A stretch of 64,000 nt of DNA from Hymenobacter metallilatus (GTDB lineage Bacteria; Bacteroidota; Bacteroidia; Cytophagales; Hymenobacteraceae). The stretch covers positions 124,001-188,000 of the forward strand of contig NZ_RWIS01000009.1 in assembly GCF_003944705.1 (NCBI RefSeq), given 5' to 3'. The notes below the pieces were generated by a model. It did no database searches. It was not told where the DNA came from and was given only the letters and a program-made list of their open reading frames with translations. The translations under genes were made by a program, and so were the position numbers. Positions 28,433 to 36,027 of the stretch are shown one piece after another. The stretch's first letter is position 1. Every line of letters begins with the position of its first letter.

Positions 28433-30757
28433 ATGACCACACGCCGGAACCATTGGGTTGGGCTGGCTGCCACTGCCCTGGCGGCGGTGCTCTACGTCGC
28501 GTCGTTGTTTCCGAACGTACTCCGCGACCCGGACAATTACCTGTATAATGATGCCGGCGACGGGCTAAAAACCTACTTTGTATCAGCGTACTACGTGAAA
28601 TATGACACCGGGCACCGCTTCACGGGCATGAACTACCCCGTGGGCGAGCATGTGAACTACCCCGATATGCAGCCCATCATTACCGGCGTGCTGGGCCTTA
28701 TCAACCGCCACGTATACCCCATCAGCGAGCATACCATCGGCATCATGAACGTGCTGCTGCTGCTGTCCATGATGCTGACGCCGGTAATCCTGTACGCCAT
28801 TCTGCGGCGGCTGCGGCTGCCGGTGGCCTACGCGGTGCTGGCGGCCCTGCTCATCGGCTTCCTCGCGCCCCAGCACGGCCGCATCGACGGGCACATGACC
28901 CTGAGTTTCACCCCGTTTGTGCCCCTGCTCTGGTACTGCATCATCCGGATGCTGGCCGCGCCCCGGCGGGCACTCTGGTACGTGCTGTTCGGGGCCGCCT
29001 GCGTGATGATGGGCATGGTCACGCCTTACTATACGGCCGTGGGCGCGTTTTTTCTGCTGGCTCATGTTCTGGTACTGGCCTGGCAGCAGCCCCGGCGTAC
29101 TCCGGCCGAGCGGCGGGCTTACTGGGGGCTGCTGGGCCGGCTGGTGTTTACGGCCCTGGCCCCGCTGGTGGTGTTCCGCATCTGGCTCTGGGCCACCGAC
29201 CCCACCCCCGACCGGCCCATCAACCCCTACGGCTTCTTCGAATACATTGCCAGCTTCACCAGCGTATTCATTCCGGTGGAGCCGCCCCTGCACGAGCCGT
29301 TCAAGCAGCTGCTGGGGTTTGAGGAGCCGGTGTGGGAGGGCTGGGCCTACGTGGGCCTAGCGTCCACGCTGGTACTGCTGCTTACGCTGATACGGGTAGT
29401 GCGCTATGCCCTGCGGCGCCGGGGCCGGCTGGTGTTACGGCCGGCGCTGCCCCAGCCGCTGCGGGTGGGTCTGTGGGCCGCGCTGCTGCTGCTGCTACTG
29501 GCCATGTGCTACCCCTTCAAGCTGCCGGGTCTGCGCCCTTTGGCTGATGTGTTTCCGCCCCTGCGGCAGTTCCGCTCCCTGGGCCGCTTTGCCTGGCCGT
29601 TCTACTACGTTTTCACGGCCTACGCGGCCTACACGCTGTACTTGGTGTTTCGGGCGGTGCGGCGGCGCAGCCGGCGGCCGGCCCTGGCCTACGCCCTGCT
29701 GGCCCCGGTGCTGGCGCTCTGGGCCGTGGAGGCCAACTGGCACATGCACTTCAAGGCCGATGAGGTGGAGCAGCGGGCCACCGGCCGGCTGTTTACAGCC
29801 GACGCCGGCAACTACACCGAGCTGCTGACCTGGGGCAACCGCAAGCCCCGCGACTTTCAGGCCCTGCTGCCTCTGCCCTACTACACCCTGGGCACCGACG
29901 TGTTTCAGCTGGATGGCTCCGGCGACGCGGTCAGTCAGTCGTACCGGGCCTCGCTCAACACGGGCCTGCCGTTGCTCACGGTGTTTCTGGCCCGGGCCTC
30001 GGTGGGGCAGACCATGGACCTGATTCAGCTGCTGAGCAGCCCCCTGCTGCCCAAGGCCCTGATTCCCAAGTTCCCGTCGCGCAAGCCCCTGCTGCTGCTG
30101 GTAGCCCCGGGGCCCATTTCGGCGGCCGAGCAGCGGCTTATCGACTTGAGCCATAAGATTACCAGCAACGGCAGCATTACCCTCTACGAGTTGCCGCTGG
30201 CGGCGCTGGAGGCTACGTCTATTGCCCGGGAGCAGGCCCGCGCCGATTCGCTGCTGCCCCACCTGCGGGCGGTGAACGGGGTGTACTCCAGCACCGGCCG
30301 GAGCGTAGTGCTGGAGCAGTTCAACGGCCGCCCGGCCCCGCACGCCCGCTTGCAGCCGGGGGCTTTCTACGAGCCAGCCGACAAATTCTCGCAGCTTTAC
30401 AGCGGCCCCACCCCGGCCGCGGCCGATACCGGCCAGTACGAAGTATCGGTGTGGGTGAATGCCAAAATGTGGCACGGCGTGGGCAACATGCAGGTGAAGG
30501 TGTACCGCGGCGACGAGCTGGTGGAACATAAGGTACAGGGCGCTTCGCAAAGCACGGAGCTGGATGGCGACTGGGCCCGGGTAGCGGTGCCGTTCCGCAT
30601 CAGGGCTGGGGCCACGCGCCTGGAGGTCCTGTATGAAAGCCGGGAGCTGGTGGCCGACGACCTGCTGATTCGGCCCCTGAATACGGACGTGTACTATTAT
30701 ATCACCACCCCCGACAAGAAGCGGCAGCTGATAAAAAACGGCTACCGCCTGCGGTAG
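28433..30757 (+). CDS. Large polytopic GT-C-like membrane protein with C-terminal soluble domain
   Basis: A 774-residue protein. The first outside loop holds YNDAGDGLKTYFVSAYY and MNYPVGEHVNYPDMQP, with two acidic positions as in GT-C enzymes; about ten hydrophobic segments follow to near residue 430, including APQHGRIDGHMTLSF. The rest (about 440-774) is soluble, ending in a beta-rich region (QYEVSVWVNAKMWHGV, MQVKVYRGDELVEHKVQG, WARVAVPFRIRAG, ADDLLIRPL) whose strand order recalls the beta-sandwich lipoproteins. No named family is recognised. It leads a plus-strand run with a methyltransferase (27 bp) and a GT2 gene. Confidence 0.77.
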   Translation: MTTRRNHWVGLAATALAAVLYVASLFPNVLRDPDNYLYNDAGDGLKTYFVSAYYVKYDTGHRFTGMNYPVGEHVNYPDMQPIITGVLGLINRHVYPISEHTIGIMNVLLLLSMMLTPVILYAILRRLRLPVAYAVLAALLIGFLAPQHGRIDGHMTLSFTPFVPLLWYCIIRMLAAPRRALWYVLFGAACVMMGMVTPYYTAVGAFFLLAHVLVLAWQQPRRTPAERRAYWGLLGRLVFTALAPLVVFRIWLWATDPTPDRPINPYGFFEYIASFTSVFIPVEPPLHEPFKQLLGFEEPVWEGWAYVGLASTLVLLLTLIRVVRYALRRRGRLVLRPALPQPLRVGLWAALLLLLLAMCYPFKLPGLRPLADVFPPLRQFRSLGRFAWPFYYVFTAYAAYTLYLVFRAVRRRSRRPALAYALLAPVLALWAVEANWHMHFKADEVEQRATGRLFTADAGNYTELLTWGNRKPRDFQALLPLPYYTLGTDVFQLDGSGDAVSQSYRASLNTGLPLLTVFLARASVGQTMDLIQLLSSPLLPKALIPKFPSRKPLLLLVAPGPISAAEQRLIDLSHKITSNGSITLYELPLAALEATSIAREQARADSLLPHLRAVNGVYSSTGRSVVLEQFNGRPAPHARLQPGAFYEPADKFSQLYSGPTPAAADTGQYEVSVWVNAKMWHGVGNMQVKVYRGDELVEHKVQGASQSTELDGDWARVAVPFRIRAGATRLEVLYESRELVADDLLIRPLNTDVYYYITTPDKKRQLIKNGYRLR

Positions 30758-30784
30758 CCCCGGCAATTCCGTAATTTCGTTGTT

Positions 30785-31534
30785 ATGCAAGTTCAGTACG
30801 AGGCGCTGTATCATCAGCTGGAAGAAAATCATTGGTGGTTTCGGGGCCGGCGCGACGGAGTATTCGACCAGCTGCAACACCTGAACCTGCCCAAAACAGC
30901 CGCCATCTTGGAAATTGGCTGCTCGGGAGGGCCGTTGCAGCAGCAGCTGCGCGCCGCAGGCTTCCACAACCTCACCGGCATTGATATCAGCGAAACGGCC
31001 ATTGCCCTGGCCCGGCAGCGTCAGATTCCGAACGTGTCGGTAATGGACGGGGCCCGGCTGAATTTCCCCGACGAGTCGTTCGACGTGGTGGTGGCCTCCG
31101 ACGTGCTGGAGCACATTGAGGACGAGCAGTTGGCCCTGCGCGAGTGGCGGCGGGTGCTGAAGCCGGGCGGGCAGCTGCTGGTGTACGTGCCGGCCTGGCC
31201 CCAGCTCTGGAGCCAGCACGACGTAGTAAACCGCCACTTCCGCCGTTACACCGGAGGCTCCCTGCGCCAGGCCATGACCCAGGCCTCTTTGCAGGTGCTG
31301 CGGCAGTCGTACTGGAATTTTGCTTTGTTTTTCCCCACGCTGCTGGTACGGCAGGCGCAGCGGCTGAGCCGCCCGGCCGCAGCCGCGGCCGGCACCGGCG
31401 ACCTGCTGGCCCTGCCGGCGCCGGTAAACGCCTCGCTCACCTGGCTGCTGCGGGCCGAAAACTGGCTGCTGCGCCACCTCAACCTGCCGGTGGGCGTGAG
31501 CGTGTTTGCCTTGGCCCGCAAGCCGGCTTCCTAA
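30785..31534 (+). CDS. Class I SAM-dependent methyltransferase
   Basis: A 249-residue protein. The Rossmann methyltransferase core spans about residues 35-160: motif [17 protein letters not shown], the acidic residue in LTGIDISETAI, motif II/III DVVVASDVLEHIEDEQ and LKPGGQLLVYVPAW. The N-terminal EALYHQLEENHWWFRGRR segment is typical of methyltransferases found in glycan loci. The C-terminal quarter (about 170-249) has hydrophobic stretches but no clear membrane helix. It lies between a GT-C-like gene and a GT2 gene 27 bp later, so it may modify a lipid-linked sugar or polyprenyl acceptor; the substrate is not known. Confidence 0.88.
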   Translation: MQVQYEALYHQLEENHWWFRGRRDGVFDQLQHLNLPKTAAILEIGCSGGPLQQQLRAAGFHNLTGIDISETAIALARQRQIPNVSVMDGARLNFPDESFDVVVASDVLEHIEDEQLALREWRRVLKPGGQLLVYVPAWPQLWSQHDVVNRHFRRYTGGSLRQAMTQASLQVLRQSYWNFALFFPTLLVRQAQRLSRPAAAAAGTGDLLALPAPVNASLTWLLRAENWLLRHLNLPVGVSVFALARKPAS

Positions 31535-31561
31535 CCTTCTTTCCTGCTACCCTGTCCGCCC

Positions 31562-32515
31562 GTGGATCTGTCCGTTATCATTCCCATTTACAACGAAGAA
31601 GAGAACATTCCGGCCCTCTATGAGCGGCTGCGCGGGGTACTGGACCCCATGCCGCTGCCTGAGGGCTACGAGTTTATCTTCATCAATGACGGCTCCCGCG
31701 ACCAGTCGCTGCCCCTGATTCAGACCTTGGCTCTGCGCGACCCGCGGGTGCGCTTCATCAACTTCAGCCGCAACTTCGGGCACCAGATTGCCGTGACGGC
31801 CGGCCTCGACCGGGCCGAGGGCGAGGCCGTGGTGATTATCGACGCCGATTTGCAGGACCCGCCCGAGCTGATTCCGCAGCTGCACCAGAAGCTGCGGGAG
31901 GGCTACGAGGTGGTGTACGCCAAGCGCCGCAGCCGCCAGGGCGAAAGCGCTGCCAAAAAGCTCACGGCCAAGCTGTTTTATCGTATTCTGGCCAGCATCA
32001 CCCACATTTCCATTCCCGTGGATACCGGCGACTTCCGGGTGATTTCGCGCAAGGTGGTAGAAGCCCTGCGCCGGATGCCCGAGCAGAACAAGTTTATCCG
32101 GGGCCAGATTTCCTGGATTGGCTACCGCCAGACCTACCTGGAGTACGACCGGGCCGAGCGGGCCGGGGGCGAAACCGGCTACACCTACCGCAAAATGCTC
32201 AAGCTGGCCCTCGACGGCATTACGGCCTTCTCCGACGTGCCCCTGAAAGCGGCCACGGTGGGCGGCTTCCTGGTGTCGGGGGTGGCGTTTCTGGTGATGC
32301 TCTACACGCTCTACGCCCGCTTCGTGAGCCACGACTACCAACCGGGTTGGGCCTCCCTGATGGTGAGCATCCTGTTTCTGGGCGGCGTGCAGCTGATTGC
32401 CGTGGGCATCATTGGCGAGTACATGGCCCGCCTCAGCGCCAACGTACGGCAGCGTCCGTTGTATATCGTGTCGGAGTCAAATTTACCGGAGCTGCCGCTG
32501 CCCCCGCAGCGCTAG
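31562..32515 (+). CDS. GT2 polyprenyl-phosphate glycosyltransferase, DPM1/GtrB/ArnC-like
   Basis: A 317-residue GT2 enzyme with a GTG start. The nucleotide-binding part has LSVIIPIYNEEENI, FINDGSRDQ, NFSRNFGHQIAVTAGLDRA, the metal-binding VVIIDADLQDPPELI and VVYAKRRSR, then DTGDFRVISRKVV and a YDRAERAGGETGYTYRKML amphipathic segment. Two C-terminal transmembrane helices (about 235-260 and 272-295) match GtrB/ArnC-type enzymes that load undecaprenyl-phosphate with a hexose. It would supply donors to the GT-C proteins nearby. Its 3' end overlaps the convergent membrane gene by 83 bp. Confidence 0.92.
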   Translation: MDLSVIIPIYNEEENIPALYERLRGVLDPMPLPEGYEFIFINDGSRDQSLPLIQTLALRDPRVRFINFSRNFGHQIAVTAGLDRAEGEAVVIIDADLQDPPELIPQLHQKLREGYEVVYAKRRSRQGESAAKKLTAKLFYRILASITHISIPVDTGDFRVISRKVVEALRRMPEQNKFIRGQISWIGYRQTYLEYDRAERAGGETGYTYRKMLKLALDGITAFSDVPLKAATVGGFLVSGVAFLVMLYTLYARFVSHDYQPGWASLMVSILFLGGVQLIAVGIIGEYMARLSANVRQRPLYIVSESNLPELPLPPQR

Positions 32516-34253
32516 GCCCGGCGGCCCGCCCTGGCTGCGGCTGCAACAGCACATAGCCCCCAATGTTCTGCTCCTGGTAGCCGTACGGGTGCAGGGCCCG
32601 GCGCAGAAACCGGTGGACGGGTTGCTGCCGGTAGGCTGGCGGTAGTACAAACGCTGCCGGCTGGTACCGTCGCAGAAATGCCGCCACCTGCGCCCCGGTA
32701 AGCGGGGGCGGACTGGCCCCACCCCCAGAAGGTGCCTGGTAATACATAAGGCTCCGCAGAAACGGCGTATTCTCCACGGCTGCAAACTGCTCCGGCCTCA
32801 CCCTCGACAAGTAGCCACCTAGTAGCTTTTTCAGGTGCCACTGCTGATACAAAAACTGCACGGGGTCGGGTAGGCCAATTTGCCGGTTGCCGTCCTGCAC
32901 GCCAAACGGCACGGAAATCAGGCTTTCACCGGGTAAGCCGGCTACGTAGCGGTATACGGCCGGCACATCGGCAGCGGTAGCCTGCACGTAGGGCTTCGGC
33001 CAGAATTCCACCCCCAGTCCTACGGCCAGCCCTAGGCCTACCGCGTACTGCGCCCAGCGCGGCCACTTTCCAAACCAGCCCGCCTCCAGGCTGCTAAAGC
33101 TCACCAGCGGCAGCAACAAAGTAATGTACAGCACCCAGCGGGTAGGGCAGCGGATATTATTGATGAAGGGCACAAAATGGATGAATGCCGTAGGCAGGTT
33201 CAGGCGCTCATGCCCGTACAGGCGTAGCGTGGGCACTGTTAGCATCCCGAACAGCAGCAGCACCCACACTAGCGGCCGACCGGCCGCATCCTGCCGGAGG
33301 GCCGAGCCGGCCCTCCGGCAGCTGAGCAGGGCCAGCAGCGGCAGCAGGTAGCCCACAAACAGCGTAATTTCCAGGGAGCCGGGCGCGTTGAACAGCGTGG
33401 AGTGATACAGCCGGTGGCTCCAGCTGAAATCCAGCCAGCGGCTGGTAGGCGGGGGCAACAGAAAAGCCAGCAGGTCGCCGGCCCACCACAAGCCATTCTC
33501 AGGCACACCCCCCAGCCGCAGCAGCCGGATGCTGATGTGGCTGGCCGTAAACAGCACCACGAGCCCCAGCCACACCCGCTGGCTGCGCCAGTTGATTTGC
33601 CCGATTCGCAGCCCAAACCAGGCCGCATAGAAGGCGGAAAAGTACAGCAGCCCAAACAGCACGTAATAGTCGCTCAGCACCGTTACCAGCCCAAGGCCCG
33701 CGCAGGCAGCTACTGCTTGCCAACTCGCTACCTCAGGCAGGAACTGCCCGACCCGGAACCGGAATGCCCGCAGAAAATACAGCACGTAGAAGGGTACCGT
33801 GGCCGTAAGCACCAGATTATAATGCTCCGGCAGGCGCTGCATTTTGTAGGGCGAATAGGCGAAGATGAACCCGGCTAGCACGCACAGCAGCGGGTGCTGC
33901 ACCCAGCGCCCGGCCAGCCGGTACGCGCCCAGCCCCGACAGGCTATAGCTCAGCAGCAGGGCCAAGTTGATGGCCAGCATTTCGTTGCGCACTGCCACCG
34001 CCAGCAGGCCCACGATGGGGATGTAGGCGTGCATAATCAGCCAGGAGCCCTCCGGGTAGAACAGCCAGGTAGTGTACCAAGGGTTGGTGCCGGCCTCCAG
34101 AGCGTGCCGGAAGTGCCATACGTTCCAGTAAAACTGGTAGGAATCGTGGCCCGGTACTACCGGGAAAGTAGTGGCCGGATGCAGGCTGAGTGGCCAGGTA
34201 AACACCAAAAAAACAGCCACATAAACCAGCCACACCAGCAGATTGCGCATCAT
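32433..34253 (-). CDS. Polytopic GT-C-like membrane protein with low-complexity tail
   Basis: About 606 residues from the ATG at 34253 (a TTG one codon earlier is less likely). The first outside loop is VVPGHDSYQFYWNVWHF and WLFYPEGSWLIMHAYIP, followed by about eleven hydrophobic segments and a soluble C-terminal region from about residue 415. The GHDSYQFYW and FYPEG pattern occurs in a broad family of uncharacterised GT-C-like proteins. The last 28 codons are antisense to the GT2 gene and encode a Pro/Ala/Arg-rich tail, suggesting the frame was extended into its neighbour. A TACCTTTG box lies about 70 bp upstream. It is divergent from the ALDH gene. Confidence 0.8.
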   Translation of the reverse strand: MMRNLLVWLVYVAVFLVFTWPLSLHPATTFPVVPGHDSYQFYWNVWHFRHALEAGTNPWYTTWLFYPEGSWLIMHAYIPIVGLLAVAVRNEMLAINLALLLSYSLSGLGAYRLAGRWVQHPLLCVLAGFIFAYSPYKMQRLPEHYNLVLTATVPFYVLYFLRAFRFRVGQFLPEVASWQAVAACAGLGLVTVLSDYYVLFGLLYFSAFYAAWFGLRIGQINWRSQRVWLGLVVLFTASHISIRLLRLGGVPENGLWWAGDLLAFLLPPPTSRWLDFSWSHRLYHSTLFNAPGSLEITLFVGYLLPLLALLSCRRAGSALRQDAAGRPLVWVLLLFGMLTVPTLRLYGHERLNLPTAFIHFVPFINNIRCPTRWVLYITLLLPLVSFSSLEAGWFGKWPRWAQYAVGLGLAVGLGVEFWPKPYVQATAADVPAVYRYVAGLPGESLISVPFGVQDGNRQIGLPDPVQFLYQQWHLKKLLGGYLSRVRPEQFAAVENTPFLRSLMYYQAPSGGGASPPPLTGAQVAAFLRRYQPAAFVLPPAYRQQPVHRFLRRALHPYGYQEQNIGGYVLLQPQPGRAAGPSAAGAAAAPVNLTPTRYTTDAAVRWR

Positions 34254-34322
34254 CAATTCATCGTTTAATTAAGTACCTCATTCACAAGCCGCCCGCGTAA
34301 TTAGTAGCCAGATATAGCAGCG

Positions 34323-34330
34323 CAAAGGTA
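34323..34330 (-). promoter_or_regulatory. Candidate -7 element (TACCTTTG)
   Basis: Exact TAnnTTTG match on the minus strand, about 70 bp before the ATG at 34253. No -33 TTG at the expected distance. Confidence 0.45.
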
Positions 34331-34352
34331 GTTTCGTTTACTTGCCACCCCT

Positions 34353-35795
34353 ATGATTCAGCTTCAGAACTTCGTCGGCGGCCAGCTGCTCCCCCCCAGG
34401 GCCGGCCGCTACCTGCCCCTCATCGAGCCCGCCACCGGCCAGCCCTTTGCCCAGGTACCCGATTCCGACGCGGCCGACGTGGATGCGGCCGTGCGGGCGG
34501 CCGAAGCGGCTTTGCCGGCCTGGCGCGCCCGCCCCGCCGAGGAGCGGGGCCGCCTGCTGGTGCGCCTGGCCGAGCTGATTGAGCAGCACCTGGACCGCCT
34601 GGCCCAGGCCGAAAGTCAGGATAATGGCAAGCCGCTGAGTTTGGCCCGCACCCTCGATATTCCGCGGGCGGCCAGCAACTTCGCGTTTTTCGGGACGGCC
34701 GCGCCGCATTTCGCTACCGAAGCCCACGTGCAGGAAGGTGTGGCCCTGAACTACACCGTGCGGCACCCGTTGGGGGTGGTGGCCTGCATTTCGCCCTGGA
34801 ATCTGCCGCTGTACCTGTTCAGCTGGAAAATTGCGCCGGCCCTGGCCGTAGGATGCTGCGTGGTGGCCAAACCATCGGAAATAACGCCGTACACGGCGTT
34901 TCTGCTGAGTGAGCTAGTACAACAGGCTGGTTTTCCGGCGGGGGTGCTCAACATTGTGCACGGCACCGGGCCGGGCGTGGGGCAGGCCTTGGTGGAGCAC
35001 CCCGGCATCCGGGCCATCAGCTTTACCGGCGGCACCAAAACCGGCGAGCTGATTGCCCGCACGGCTGCGCCTCGCTTTAAAAAACTTTCCCTGGAGCTGG
35101 GCGGCAAAAACCCCAACCTCATCTTCGCCGACTGCGACCTGGCGGCGGCCGTGCAAACCAGCATCCGCAGCTCCTTCGCCAACCAGGGCCAGATTTGCCT
35201 CTGCGGCTCCCGCATTCTGGTGGAGCGCAGCCTCTACGAGCCGTTCAAAACCGAGTTTGTGGCCCAGGTGCAGGCCCTGACCGTGGGCGACCCGCTGGAC
35301 GAGGCCACCCGACAGGGCGCCCTGGTGAGTGAGGCCCACCTGCAGAAAGTGCTTGGCTACATCGAGCTGGCCCACCAGGAGGGCGGCCGGCTGCTGGCCG
35401 GTGGGCAGCGGGTGCGGGTGCCAGGCCGCTGCGCCGAAGGCTATTTTTTGCAGCCCACCGTGTTTGAAGGTCTCGCCCCCGACTGCCGGGTAAACCAGGA
35501 GGAAATCTTCGGACCGGTGGTTACGCTCACGCCCTTCGATACCGAGGACGAAGCCCTGCGCTGGGCCAACGGTACCGAATACGGCCTGTCGGCCACCATC
35601 TGGACCCGCGACCTGACCCGGGCGCACCGCCTTGGCCAGCAGCTGCGCGCCGGCGTGGTATGGGTGAACACCTGGCTGCACCGCGACCTGCGCACGCCTT
35701 TCGGCGGCATGAAAAATTCCGGCGTAGGCCGGGAAGGCGGCCTGGAAGCCCTGCGGTTTTTTACCGAAGCCCAGAACGTGTGCATCAAGCTGTAA
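34353..35795 (+). CDS. Aldehyde dehydrogenase, 2-aminomuconate-6-semialdehyde dehydrogenase-like
   Basis: NAD-dependent aldehyde dehydrogenase of 480 residues. It has CISPWNLPLYLFSWKIAPAL and KPSEITPYTA in the cofactor domain, the general base in LELGGKNPNL, the nucleophile in NQGQICLCGSR (first Cys), EEIFGPVVTLTPF and GGMKNSGVGREGG. The ICLCGSR active-site variant, LQNFVGG start and overall length match the ALDH8A1/AmnC-type enzymes that oxidise 2-aminomuconate semialdehyde, the product of ACMSD. Together with kmo, kynU, the dioxygenase and ACMSD this gives five consecutive steps. It is separated from the other kynurenine genes by 12 kb of glycan-type genes. Confidence 0.9.
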   Translation: MIQLQNFVGGQLLPPRAGRYLPLIEPATGQPFAQVPDSDAADVDAAVRAAEAALPAWRARPAEERGRLLVRLAELIEQHLDRLAQAESQDNGKPLSLARTLDIPRAASNFAFFGTAAPHFATEAHVQEGVALNYTVRHPLGVVACISPWNLPLYLFSWKIAPALAVGCCVVAKPSEITPYTAFLLSELVQQAGFPAGVLNIVHGTGPGVGQALVEHPGIRAISFTGGTKTGELIARTAAPRFKKLSLELGGKNPNLIFADCDLAAAVQTSIRSSFANQGQICLCGSRILVERSLYEPFKTEFVAQVQALTVGDPLDEATRQGALVSEAHLQKVLGYIELAHQEGGRLLAGGQRVRVPGRCAEGYFLQPTVFEGLAPDCRVNQEEIFGPVVTLTPFDTEDEALRWANGTEYGLSATIWTRDLTRAHRLGQQLRAGVVWVNTWLHRDLRTPFGGMKNSGVGREGGLEALRFFTEAQNVCIKL

Positions 35796-35865
35796 ATCGG
35801 TTGCCACCAGAACGTCAGTCCAAGCCTGCGGGGAGCCACAGGATGGCCGACGTTGGGGTAGTAAC

Positions 35866-35972
35866 CGTCATGCTGAGCGAAGGCGCAGCCGGAGTCGAAG
35901 CATCTTTACCGCTGACTAATTTATAGCAGTGCAACGAAGCGGTAGAGATGCTTCGGCATGCTCAGCATGACG
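35866..35972. repeat. REP-like inverted repeat (GTCATGCTGAGCGAAG type)
   Basis: The left arm contains CGTCATGCTGAGCG and GTCGAAGCATCT; the right arm contains AGATGCTTCGGCATGCTC and AGCATGACG, about 40 bp apart. This GTCATGCTGAGC...GAAGCATCT pattern is a frequent dispersed repeat in Hymenobacter-type genomes. Confidence 0.8.
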
Positions 35973-35984
35973 CCCTTTTTCCAG

Positions 35985-36027
35985 CAACGTCAGCACGCAA
36001 GCTTCCTCGCAAGCTCGGAATGACGTT
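35985..36027. repeat. CGTCAG...TTCCTCGCAAGCTCGGAATGACGTTC repeat unit
   Basis: An imperfect palindrome (CGTCA near the left end, TGACG near the right end) with an internal CTCGCAAGCTCG part. A close copy is at 27020..27062. The ATG chosen for the next gene lies inside this unit. Confidence 0.65.

Noticed and set aside
29495..31477. 660-codon antisense open frame spanning a GT-C-like gene and the methyltransferase gene
   Set aside because: It crosses two clearly coding genes in the opposite direction and has repetitive Gln/Pro/His-rich sequence without a domain.
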